64,000 nucleotides of DNA from Dolomedes plantarius. Lineage: Eukaryota; Arthropoda; Arachnida; Araneae; Dolomedidae. Numbering within the stretch: position 1 is the stretch's first letter; every line of letters starts with the position of its first letter. The notes beneath the pieces were generated by a model, which did no database searches, had not been told where the DNA came from, and saw nothing but the letters and a program-made list of their open reading frames with translations. A program made the translations under genes and the position numbers. Shown one piece after another: positions 37,838-47,026 of the stretch. The stretch lies in contig OU015497.1 in NCBI GenBank assembly GCA_907164885.2, forward strand, positions 69,082,429 to 69,146,428, written 5' to 3'.

Positions 37838-37840
<3 letters not shown>
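36917..37840 (+). mobile_element. Tc1-like transposon, internally deleted
   Basis: It starts CACTGCTGGCCATTTAATTT after a TA (36915-36916) and ends GTGTTCAGCAGTG before a TA that is the first unit of a (TA)n tract (37841). The ends share the CACTGCTG start with the Tc1 copies at 7295 and 61779, but the transposase is a different, diverged lineage. At 924 bp it is about 480 bp shorter than those copies. Confidence 0.85.
37105..37689 (+). pseudogene. Tc1 transposase fragment lacking the catalytic E
   Basis: The DNA-binding half is missing upstream. The first frame has HGLSARLPLLRLHLTLQYR and the first catalytic aspartate in VVFADESRFCMQQH (about 37228). A frameshift follows near 37350. The second frame, from about 37450, has the second aspartate in FQQDNARPN (about 37488) and FPWLARSPDLQ. 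It then jumps directly to LQAAWNDLPVSVIQAQIDSM. The segment that should carry the PIEN glutamate is deleted at about 37597, so even a repaired frame would be inactive. Confidence 0.85.

Positions 37841-37882
<42 letters not shown>
37841..37882. repeat. (TA)n microsatellite abutting the Tc1 end
   Basis: Twenty-one TA units start exactly at the element's target dinucleotide. Confidence 0.97.
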
Positions 37883-37883
<1 letters not shown>

Positions 37884-37887
37884 TAGT

Positions 37888-38252
37888 AGGTAACCGTCAT
37901 TTTGACGTCATAATGGAAAGAGTATATGAAAGTTAAAAAATATCCCGAATTATCTAAAATATTGCATTTAATACACACCTTGTAAAAGCAAACCCTTTCA
38001 TTATTTTTTATTTATTTAGTTTTTCATGCGATTGGAGTAGTAGACTGCCATCCAACCCGTCATTTTGACGTCATAATACTAAAATGACGTCATAATGGAA
38101 AAAAAGTATATGAAAGTTGAAAAATATCCCGAATTATCTAACAATATTACATTTAATCCACACCTTGTAAAAGCAAACCCTATCATTAATTTTTATTTAT
38201 TTAGTTTTTCATACGATTGGAGTAGTAGACTGCCATCCATTTTTTTACAGTT
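37888..38252. repeat. Tandem duplication, unit 182 bp, with TGACGTCA sites
   Basis: Two units: 37888-38069 and 38070-38252. Both contain GACGTCATAATGGAAA, GTATATGAAAGTT, ATATCCCGAATTATCTAA, CACCTTGTAAAAGCAAACCC and CGATTGGAGTAGTAGACTGC. The perfect CRE palindrome TGACGTCA is at 37903-37910, 38066-38073 and 38085-38092. Whether the sites bind CREB/ATF factors cannot be told from the sequence. Confidence 0.9.
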
Positions 38253-38570
38253 CACTACGCGATTCATTCACATTCAAGTTTGATTACTTTCAGAATTCAT
38301 CGCAAAAGTAAACAGATTTTTAAAAACTGTTAAATATACAGCTAAAAACATCCAATTTTTTTTTTTTTTAGTTCTGAATGTTTTATAGAAAAATTGGCTG
38401 AACAAACGGGATTTGATGGAGAAGATATTTGTTTTTAGGTAAGAAACAATTCTGATCCACATCTGAAATTGAAATTAAGCCTAACCGGCGGTTTGTTTAC
38501 TGACGGCTTCAATTGAAAGATGAGTACAGCCCGGAAGTGTCATACAGAGACAACGGCTATTATATATAGG

Positions 38571-38576
<6 letters not shown>

Positions 38577-38620
<44 letters not shown>
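38577..38620. repeat. (TA)n microsatellite
   Basis: About 22 TA units. Confidence 0.96.
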
Positions 38621-38623
<3 letters not shown>

Positions 38624-38699
38624 CATTTTTAAGAATTTTTTTGAAATTATCAAGTATTACATATTTTATTACAATTAGAAAACGGTAAACTAACCAGTG

Positions 38700-38965
38700 A
38701 CGAAACAGTCCATTTTGGTCCCAGGCCGGTGGTGTCCATCTCATCTTTCTTGACCGTGGGCTTGTGGTGCCATACAGCATATGTCTCGGGCATAGGATCA
38801 GACTGCCGCGGGACCCCAGATTCAGTTCCCAAGTATGTTTGGTCATCATTTTATGGACCCACTCAAGGGATGAAAGGCCGAGTCAATCTTGCCCAGTCAC
38901 AGGGTCGAACCCTGTTCCTGTGGTGTGGCAGCTTGATGCTTTTAAACAGTACCCCACCGGGTGTC
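38700..38965 (-). mobile_element. tRNA-derived SINE (minus strand)
   Basis: The minus strand carries a B-box-like GGTTCGACCCTGTGACTGGG (38912 down to 38893), then CCTTTCATCCCTTGAGTGGG, TTGGGAACTGAATCTGGGGT and CGCGGCAGTCTGATCC. A B box followed by a unique GC-richer body suggests a tRNA-derived SINE. The A box is not obvious. The + strand right boundary is set by the LINE sequence from about 38985. Confidence 0.5.
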
Positions 38966-38984
38966 ATCAATCGGACGTCATGTT

Positions 38985-39755
38985 TGAAAAATGCTGGTGC
39001 TCGTATTTTCTCGAATTTGATCACCTTTTATGTGTCACTAGGTCCAAACAGCACCCTTTTCGAAGGTGAAGTAGATGCAATAAGGATTGCAACTCAACAA
39101 CTTCATTGCAGGGTTGACCAGTTTACGAAAGCTGTTATTTTGTCATATTCAATTTCAGCCATTCAGGCATTTTCTACTTTTGAAGATTAGGATTTGAAAA
39201 GAATTCAGACTTGTAGAAGGAATATTTAAATCATCACTTTAAATGGTAAAACGATTGGTCTCGAAAGGATTCCAGCATATTGTGGTGTTGCAGGTAATGA
39301 AAAAGCTGATTCACTCGCAAAAAAATTGTATAAAAATTCAAAAGTCCTCACAAAATAATTTAATTTTTTTTTTCTCAATAATACAATAATTAAAAATTAT
39401 ATGACAACTAAGTATAAAGAAAAAATTCTGAAGAATAAGAGAATAAAAAGTGGAAAGAGTCAATTTTGAAGATCCCCAATTTCCCTAGAGCTGACGGAGT
39501 TGCAAAGTTCAGACTAGAAACCGAACATAACTGTCTTGCCAAACATCTTTTCAGAATCGGGATTCTGAATACCCCATACTGTACATTATGTACTCGTGAG
39601 ATTTTAATGGGCGCTGAACACCTTTTGGACTATTCCGCACTTAAGGGAGATATTTTGTATTCAAGATATTTGCAAGCTAGAGATCTAATGTAGCCTACTT
39701 GTTTTATGTAATGTTTCAAGTACCCTTCCAATTAATAAAAAAATAAAATAAAGAA
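38985..39755 (+). pseudogene. 3' end of a non-LTR retrotransposon (LINE): RNase H and C-terminal finger
   Basis: Frames in order: RNase H start (AGARIFSNLITFYVSLG, about 38990), its catalytic glutamate in FEGEVDAIRIA (about 39058), a segment LSYSISAIQAF where an SDS aspartate would be expected (D to Y), then after a stop at about 39188 RIPAYCGVAGNEKADSLAKK (about 39258). The last frame (from about 39466) reads FRLETEHNCLAKHLFRIG and CTLCTREILMGAEHL, a CCHH-like tail followed by a stop at about 39693. An A-rich tail runs to about 39760. RT and endonuclease are absent: a 5'-truncated, mutated copy, as is usual for LINEs. Confidence 0.8.
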
Positions 39756-39764
39756 ATTTTAAAA

Positions 39765-40319
39765 AATTGGATCCCAGTACTAATGGTATTTCTTTATTTA
39801 TATATTGTAATATTCGACTATAATACATTAATTTTGAATAATTTTTATACTACTAAATATTTCTTATGTCATGACATTTGCATAACAGTACTATATGTTT
39901 ATATATTTATCTATCATACTTTTCGCCATCTGTATTGCATATTATATCGCTTTTATAGCCAAAAAAGGCAAATTATCTTAATCGTGTGATCGTAATTTTC
40001 AGTTATTTCAATAGATGTTTCGTTTTAATGCGCGTCCCATATATTTTAGTTCCTTCTGTAAAAAACTTTTTTTCTCAAATTCAAACGTCACCTATTTTTA
40101 TTAATTCATGTATGTCTAGACTATAAAAACACTCCTAATTAGGTTAATGCTAAGCTTTAAATATCACCGAAGGTTAATACAAAAATTTAGGTCATATTTT
40201 CAATAATAATTTTTAATACATGTACAGAAACATCGCAAAAATAATAAATAGGCATTTAATTTATGAACCAAATTTTTGAAGATATAAGGAAAATTGACAT
40301 AAATGTTTTTCAATAATAT
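39765..40319. other. AT-rich DNA
   Basis: Nothing recognised. Confidence 0.55.
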
Positions 40320-41735
40320 AAGTATAGGTTAATTAAGTTAATTATATATACTTTATAAATTAACCTAGGTCTATATCTGCAGTATGAATTAAAACCTGTG
40401 ATGTACATAATTTATAATTTGCTATATGAAAGTAATATTTATATATTTCATAATATTTTTCTATTTTTTAAATTCTTAGAATATTTTATGATATAATTTA
40501 TTTTCTTTTCAATTATACATATTTACAAGTATAACAACAATAAATATGACTAAGTATAATGAAAGATATTTATAAGCATAATTGAAGGCTAAATATTGAA
40601 ATTAATTATTTAAACTCTTACTTTTTATTCATTTACGGCTAAATATAATATTTATAACTCAAGACCTATGCTACATTGCTCAGTTAGCATTCATAGAAGC
40701 ATAAATTACGAACATTTCTCCTTGTTGATTTTTAATGTAAGTAGAGGTTAAATTACTTTATCAATAATGATTTTATAGTACAACCTAGATCTATAACTGC
40801 ACTGTGAATTATAAACTGTGGCATACATAATTATTGACATGCTATGTGAAAGTCACATTTATACATTTTATAATTATTTTTTCATTTTAAAAATTCTTTG
40901 AACCTTTTATGATATATTTTTTTCAATGTTACATATTTATAAGTATAATAAAAGATGATAAATTTATAATCATAATGGAATGCTAAATATTTAAATTAAA
41001 TATTTATGGTCTTATTGTTTATTAATTTACAGATAAATGTTTATGTTGTGCCCGGTATAAAGGGATTAAGTCAAAAAAAGTGATTTTTAGATATTTGTTA
41101 GTATTGATAAAAAAAAACCAAAAATCTTTTGTCTTGTATAAAAGGTTCAATTCTATCAATTTTGTATACAAAAGTACATTTCTTTGTACAAAATACTCAA
41201 GTCGAAAGTATATATCTGTGATTGGTATAAAAGCCAATAACTTGTTAGATTTAAATCAGTGTTTTTGACTAAGTCCTTTATACCGGGCGCCATAGATATT
41301 ATTTATAACTCAAGACCAAAGCTACACTTCTGAATTAGCATTTATAGAAGCATAATTTACGAATATTTCAGTCTGTTGATTTTTAATATAAGTAAAGGTT
41401 AAATTACTTGAACTATAACAACTTCATAGAACACTCTAGTTCTGTAATTGCAGTATGAAATAAAAACAGGTCGGTACGTAATTTATAATTTGCTTATGTG
41501 AAAAATTATAACAATGCATTTTATTGTATTTTTTAAAATTTTGAAATCCTTTTATGACATTATATATTTTGTTTCAATTTCTATATATATAAGTATAAAA
41601 ATGGCAAAATACTGAAATAAATTATTTTTAGCCTTATTTAAAATTCAAATCCAATGCTAAATTGTTCGCTTAGCATTTATAGAAGGATAAATTGCAAATA
41701 TTTCTGTATGTCATTTTTTTATGTAATAATCACCT
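40320..41735. repeat. Tandem array, units of about 400-420 bp
   Basis: Three main units and a partial one. A landmark block is at 40363 (CCTAGGTCTATATCTGCAGT), 40784 (CCTAGATCTATAACTGCACT) and about 41434 (CTCTAGTTCTGTAATTGCAG). A second landmark (TTAGCATT-ATAGAAG-ATAAATT) is at about 40685, 41336 and 41670. Spacing is 421 bp, then about 400 bp once the 249-bp insert at 41044 is removed. The array is AT-rich and non-coding. Confidence 0.85.
41044..41292. mobile_element. MITE with 20-27 bp inverted ends in the tandem array
   Basis: TA precedes (41042-41043) and follows (41293-41294). The inverted ends share GCCCGGTATAAAGG, then GATTAAGTCAAAAA at one end and ACTTAGTCAAAAA at the other. Neighbouring array units lack the insert, so the unoccupied site is visible in the same locus. 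The interior repeats GTATAAAAG three times. It is non-coding, and the TA target suggests Tc1/mariner mobilisation. Confidence 0.8.
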
Positions 41736-41869
41736 GTTTTCCACCAAATCGCTATGTAAGGGAGCAATTACGAAATAAAGGAATAGAATAAGTAGTCAAT
41801 TACGTTACATTATAATTTTAGTTTAATTTAATTAATTTACCTTAGCATCTTATTTCTCTTCTCTTTTCA

Positions 41870-42440
41870 GTTTGTGATTGAATAAAAAATACACATAATC
41901 ATTTCATAGCTTGCAGTGAAAATGTAAAAAATTCTCTACCGATTGGTTTCAGGAAATAGTCTGTTTAGGTTATTCATAGCTGATGTTTCGTAACGTATAA
42001 TAGCTGCTAACTAACTATATATTTAACTATGAATATTCGTAACTAAGTATATTCATTCACTATATGTGTAGCTATAAATGCACGTAGCTATACATGGTTA
42101 CATATATTATAGTGCATAGCTATATATAGTTAAAATTATTACGTTACACAGCTATAAATATTTACAAATTTTATAGTACATAGCTATAAATAATAACACA
42201 TATGGTTCATAACTATGTATAGCTATAAACTATAGCTTTAATTCCATTGTATGATTAATTCTTGTAAATTGAACTTATGAAAGTTAGCAGCAGATTTATC
42301 TATCCTTTTCAGCTTGTAATGAAATAAAAAAAATACAGAAATATGTTTCATAATAGAAAGCAAGAAAATGAATCCTTTCACAACTGCTTCCCGGGGAAAT
42401 ATTCTGTTTAGGGTATTCAATGCTGATGTTTCGTAACTGG
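41870..42440. repeat. Diverged duplication around the 32-bp minisatellite
   Basis: About 41880-42005 and 42303-42450 share TTTTCAG-TTGT-ATGAATAAAAAA-like starts, GGAAATA-TCTGTTTAGG-TATTCA and GCTGATGTTTCGTAACG-ATAATAGCT ends, with an offset of about 430 bp. Confidence 0.65.
42085..42212. repeat. 32-bp minisatellite, four units
   Basis: Units start at 42085, 42117, 42149 and 42181, each exactly 32 bases and each opening TAGCTATA or CAGCTATA. Half-unit relics (GTAGCTATAAATGCAC; GTATAGCTATAAAC) lie on either side. ATAGCTAT is itself palindromic. Confidence 0.85.
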
Positions 42441-42454
42441 TAATAGCTATAAAC

Positions 42455-43439
42455 TACAGTGTCTTATACATAATACTCTAGTTTTGGGTTTACATTGAGT
42501 CGTTACATAGTGACAAATTGCTAAGTATATTATCAGGGAACTAGTGAAGCTGATCTATCGCTTATGGAGCATGTAATCATCTCTGTATTATACGGTATAT
42601 TTCCCGATCATTTCAATCATGCTCGCTGTAGTGGATTTAAAATATTCATATGGAAATTTATGTATTGATAATACCCATATAAAATGCTTCTTCCATTATC
42701 TTTTCGTGTAATTTGCAGTATGTAAAGCATGTTATTGGATCTGTGATATTTTAATTTTGAAAATGTTATTTCATTCGTGTGCGTTAAAAAAGAAATGCTT
42801 ATTTCAGATATATATTGTTTTATATATATATTTTTTAATTAAACATCTGACTTTAATGAGAAATATATATTTGCACACATATTCTAATTTATATAATTTC
42901 TGCATTGTTTAATCTCTCCTTATAGTTTAAAGAAATTCTAAATGCATAAAGGATAATTTTAACGTTTTGAACATAGTAGAAAATGTGAAATAAAACCTAC
43001 AGTGACGGAAGACAATTAAAATAAACTGCCTCTATTTAAAAGGAGAGAAATATTTCACGTATTCACCACAAATAATAATGTCATTTTTTTTTCTTCATTT
43101 TCGATGCAAAGTAAATCTTACTTATTATTTGCAGTATACACACTAAAGGAAATAACTCGAGAAAGTAAAATTATTGGAAACACACTATATTATTTATGAG
43201 TATATTATGGAAGACTAGTGACATAAATCAAAGACCAGAAAAAACTTAAGTATTAATACACTGTTGTTAATAACAATATGAAAATGCTTTATATATGTAA
43301 GCCTTGTCTTACAATTCAGGATATTTATTACTCCGTTCTTTATAGTGAAAACTGAATTTACTTTAGAAGTCGATTTAGGATATTTTACAGTTAATTTCAA
43401 AATAGATTAAATCATTTCAGTTTGGGTAATGGGGAGAGT
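42455..43439. other. AT-rich DNA
   Basis: No gene or repeat could be supported. Confidence 0.55.
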
Positions 43440-43502
43440 GACTATGGCTTTCCTAGGAGAGTTGTATCCTTTATTGTAGTTTTAGGATGCATTGTGATCC
43501 AC
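43440..43502 (+). repeat. 63-bp flanking repeat, left copy
   Basis: It begins GACTATGGCTTTCCTAGGAG and ends GCATTGTGATCCAC. It differs from the right copy at 49008-49070 at only three positions and is in the same orientation. Confidence 0.95.
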
Positions 43503-43503
43503 T

Positions 43504-43544
<41 letters not shown>
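43504..43544. repeat. (TA)n(GT)n microsatellite
   Basis: TA units then GT units, immediately after the 63-bp repeat. Confidence 0.96.
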
Positions 43545-43550
<6 letters not shown>

Positions 43551-43779
43551 GTGTCCGTCGTTCTAAATTGAACACACCGGTTCACACTAACACCAATTTA
43601 TTTCTAACGGGTCACAGGACAAAACAGTTACAGATAACAATTATGGAACATCATTTTTACTACTTTACAGTAGCCACTTGCTACCACGTATCTCTTAACG
43701 TTTTACGCTCTCGACGGCGTTTTACTCTCTGCCTAGTCGTGCGTTCCCCGTAGAATGGCCGGATCTTCTTTCGCATGGT
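43543..43779 (-). mobile_element. Probable fragment of a second LTR family
   Basis: It starts TGTAAATTGGTGTCCGTCG, with an internal 10-bp inverted repeat (AAATTGGTGT...ACACCAATTT, 43546-43600), and has a minus-strand AATAAA near 43600. The general plan resembles the solo LTR at 57386 (TGTAA start, inverted repeat, minus-strand AATAAA). It stops abruptly where gypsy-1 LTR sequence begins (TTTAAAACTGTGG, 43780). The LTR identity is inferred. Confidence 0.35.
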
Positions 43780-44287
43780 TTAAAACTGTGGCTTAGCAGG
43801 TTCACGCGTCTACCATGGAGTAAGAAATAAGTTATGCTATAGAGTATATTGTTGGAAAATGGTTTGGTTGAGTGGTGTGGCATCTCGGGTTTTGTTTCCC
43901 AGGTGATTAAGAGGATGGAATAAAAATTTCAGTTGAAGCGTTATTCTAGTAGCGCTAGGTGACAGATTCGAACGGATGTTTTATCGTCAAGACTGACGGG
44001 GGATCTTCTCATGAAAGGAATTAAATGTCGTATGTTATTATTTGATAACTGTTATATGTGTTTTAATAACATTTGTATTTATTTTCCTGACTGTCAAGCA
44101 AAATTATAGGTGCAAGAATTTGTTGACTTCCAGCGAAGATTTGTAATAATATTTTTGCCTACTGCTGCAAGAAATAAAAAGAATCGTTTATAAAATCTCT
44201 ATTTTTCATTTGCGGTAACTGGCATATTTATTTCTGTTCTTGAAATTCACTTGTAAAATTATCTTTCCGTACCACGGATTTGGAACA
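43780..44287 (+). repeat. 5' LTR of gypsy-1, 5'-truncated
   Basis: It matches 48277-48754 from TTTAAAACTGTGG onward (CTACCATGGAGTAAGAAATA, GTTTCCCAGGTGATTAAGAG, TTTGTTGACTTCCAGCGA). The first 80 or so bases of the LTR are missing. It ends GGAACA before the primer site. Confidence 0.9.
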
Positions 44288-44291
44288 ATTT

Positions 44292-44309
44292 TGGCGTCAG
44301 AAGCGGGAT
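44292..44309 (+). other. Primer-binding site of gypsy-1
   Basis: TGGCGTCAGAAGCGGGAT lies four bases past the LTR end and begins with the TGG complementary to a tRNA CCA. It is followed by the gag ATG at 44323. Confidence 0.75.
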
Positions 44310-44322
44310 TAATTTTAAGTGA

Positions 44323-45655
44323 ATGCCAGTTACTCGAAAAATGGAGGAACAGCAAAAATTAATTCTGGATTCGATGGCGAATGGTTTTGGTAGAGTTGAC
44401 GAAAGCCAGAATTTGCTCGTCAATTAATTAGAAACAAAAATTGGCGAAAGCCAGAATTTGCTCGCCAACAAATTAGAAGTAAAAATTGGCGAAAGCCAGA
44501 ATTTGCTCTCCAATCAATTAAAAGAAGAATTCGGCGAAATTGGTGAAAGCCAGTATCAGCTAGCGAAGATGTTGAAAACAGGTCTTGGCGAAATTAGAGA
44601 GAAATTTAATGAAATAGAAAAACGCGTCGACACTATTGAATCGAAACTTAAGACGGCGCTTGAAACTGTAGAACGCGTCAGCACTATAGAGGCTACCATA
44701 GCACTTAGCACTATGCTCAAGGCTACGGTTGAGACATTTGAACAGAAAATTAGAGAGGCCGTCAGTAAACAAATAATCGGCTTCGAAGTTCGCGGAAGAG
44801 TCAACGCCAGGTACTGTACCTTGCTACTCTGACACTAGTGTCGAGGAAGCGTACCCATTTTCGAAATCGTCCCACTCTACCGTAAAAGTGTCTACCTATT
44901 ACGGCAAAACCTCTTGGCAGGTGTTTGAAACACAGTTTAATATGGCGTCGACTTCCAATGACTGGGATATTGTAATGCAAGCTTGTCAATTGGCTACTTC
45001 GCTCAGTGGCGTGGCTGCCGATGTGGTGCAAACCATCGCAGTAGAAAAACAATTAAATTTTGAAGCCTTGTCGAGTGCTCTCGAAATACGTTTTAGCGAG
45101 AAATGCCGTAAAGAGTATAGCCACTTACAGCTGAATTCCCGCCAACAGAAAACAACAGAGACATTTCTGGAACTCTCTTCGGCTATAGAGGGTTTGGCTC
45201 AATTCCCGGTTTTCCCGGAATGTCCGACGGAGGTGAGGGATAACCTAGCTTTGGAATACTTCATCGACGCCATACACGATCCGGAGAGTCATTGGGCTCT
45301 TAGAATGGCGGACATCAAAGACTTGAAGTCAGCTTTGGTGTACGCGATAAAGTTTGAGGCTGCTCAGAGGGCGACGCGACGTGATCGTCAACTAGTGAGA
45401 TGGGGTGACCGCCGCTGAAAATGACCCAATAGCCGCCCGTTTAGAAGAAATAGAAAAACGAATCGGCGCCTTGGCAGGGTTGAATTCGAATATGCCGCCA
45501 AGAAGAAAACTATTGAAGTGCTGGACCTGCGTGCATGAGGGGAATATCAAAAGAAATTGCCTAGCGCGCCAAACTGACGAATCAAGACGCAAATGCCCAG
45601 GGAAATTAATTTCCGGCCACCTGATTTGGCGAACGCAGCCGGATGAGGAGAAGTC
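44323..45655 (+). pseudogene. Gypsy-1 gag pseudogene
   Basis: The ATG at 44323 opens MPVTRKMEEQQKLILDSMAN. A stop at about 44426 interrupts a coiled-coil region built of 15-residue repeats (GESQNLL...). A second frame carries the rest of the coiled coil (IRE-FNEIEKRVDTIESKL). After a frame change near 44805, the capsid-like region reads VSTYYGKTSWQVFETQFNMA through FIDAIHDPESHWALRM. After another frame change near 45405, the nucleocapsid part has a knuckle-like CWTCVHEGNIKRNC (about 45520), with an extra residue before G and N where the canonical histidine-containing spacing would be. The product would be the structural protein of a virus-like particle. Confidence 0.85.
44401..44549 (+). repeat. 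45-bp tandem repeat in gag
   Basis: Units start with GAAAGCCAGAATTTGCTC at 44401, 44446 and 44491, exactly 45 bases apart, with a fourth partial unit at 44536-44549. In frame they encode GESQNLL(A/S)N plus a hydrophobic/charged segment, so the repeat lengthens a coiled coil without breaking the frame. Confidence 0.92.
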
Positions 45656-45791
45656 CTCTTGTAATACACTGAATGTGTTGTCGATGCATCACGAAGAGAA
45701 CAGGCCGTTTATTGAAGATTTTGAAAACGGTCAACCGTATAGCATGTTGGTTGACACAGGTGCTAACGTTACCATCGTCAGGACAGATATA

Positions 45792-47026
45792 CAGAGGCTG
45801 TTCGCACATTTTTTAGACGATTTTGGTAAGCGGTAATAAAAAATCGTTTGCTGCGAAAGAAATAATTGCAATTGTACTATGTTTTTAAAAGTCAAAATTA
45901 TCGTCTGTGGCTTGAAAGTTTTGTTTTTATTCAAAAAGGCGTTTTTAACAAAGCAGTGGTTCGAAGGCTACATTTATCCTCTTTCCGAAGAGAAATATGC
46001 ATACTCCGTTATCCAAAAACGATGTGAGAGAAATGGTTTTGTGATATAAAAAGCGTCGATAGGTAATAAGGTCAACAAGAAAGGTAAAAAACTTCAAATT
46101 GGAGCCTCAAGTGGGACAAAAATTCCAAACAAGTATCCAAGGAAAAAACGGACATATTCGACTATTGCAAAGGTACGTTGTTTAATGTTAAAAGAAAATC
46201 CCCCTAGTCAAAGGACAGTTGCAAAATAATTAAAATGCTCGGTGTCCACTGTAAATAAAATGATAAACGTTGATTTAAATCTTAAGAAAGCGAAAAAACG
46301 CAATGTGCATCGTCTTCTTCCAAATCATATCGCTGAACGCAGGACATGCTGCAGAATTCTATTTGAGAAACACTTATCTAAAGAAAAATGGAAAACAATT
46401 GGTACAATAGATAAATCATGGGTGTATTTAAATGATTGCAACAAAAAAAGATCCATTTATTATCATAAAAGGGGAGAAAAAAAATTAAGTACATGGTTCA
46501 AAGAATCGAAAGAAAGTTTTTCTAAGGGATTCATGATTGTTGCTGGTTTTTCTTATAATGGCAAGTTAAAAATAAAGAGAGCAGAAAAAATGTCAAGATT
46601 AACTCCAAATACTATCAGGAACATATTTTATCACCAATTTTTCAGAATGAAATACCATCGCTTTACCCACAGTGCCATCAATCTGTGAGACTCCATCACG
46701 ACAAAGCTAGCAGTCACACATCAAAATCCACTGTAAATTTCCTAAAAGAAATGGAACAAAAAACTGGTATCAAGGCCATACCCTTCACTGATATCCCTAC
46801 TAAATCTCCCGATGTATCACCTATGGATTTTTGTGCTTTCGGACTTTTAAAATCTACATTATCCAAACGTCGTCCCAAAACGCTTATAGGACTCTGGAAA
46901 GCTGATGTGTCGAAAGATAGTTCAGAATAAGGGATGTCAAATAGAACATTTAAACACAAGAATTTTATGTAATTTAGTTTTGTGAATACAATATACATCG
47001 TCTAAAAAATGTGTGAACAGGCTCTG
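45792..47026 (+). mobile_element. DD41D mariner-type transposon, copy 2, nested in gypsy-1
   Basis: TA flanks it at 45790-45791 and 47027-47028. The ends CAGAGGCTGTTCGCACATTT and, at the right, CAGAGCCTGTTCACACATTT (reverse complement) match copy 1 at 27618. The insertion splits the gypsy-1 protease between DTGANVT...RTDI and TVTGDKFKM, so it postdates gypsy-1. Confidence 0.93.
45936..46982 (+). pseudogene. DD41D mariner transposase pseudogene, copy 2
   Basis: It aligns with copy 1 from TFLTKQWFEGYIYPLSEEK. Unlike copy 1, it retains the second helix-turn-helix segment (ENPPSQRTVAK then KCSVSTVNKMI). Lesions: the start codon is changed (AAG at 45936 against ATG in copy 1), a stop in VI-KASIG (about 46047), a stop in TVAK-LKCS (about 46228), the first catalytic motif reads TIDKSW (E to K next to the catalytic D, about 46410), a frame change near 46600-46685, and 67 bp missing near 46906 relative to copy 1, removing most of the C-terminal tail. 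HDKASSHTS and SPMD are still readable. Confidence 0.88.
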
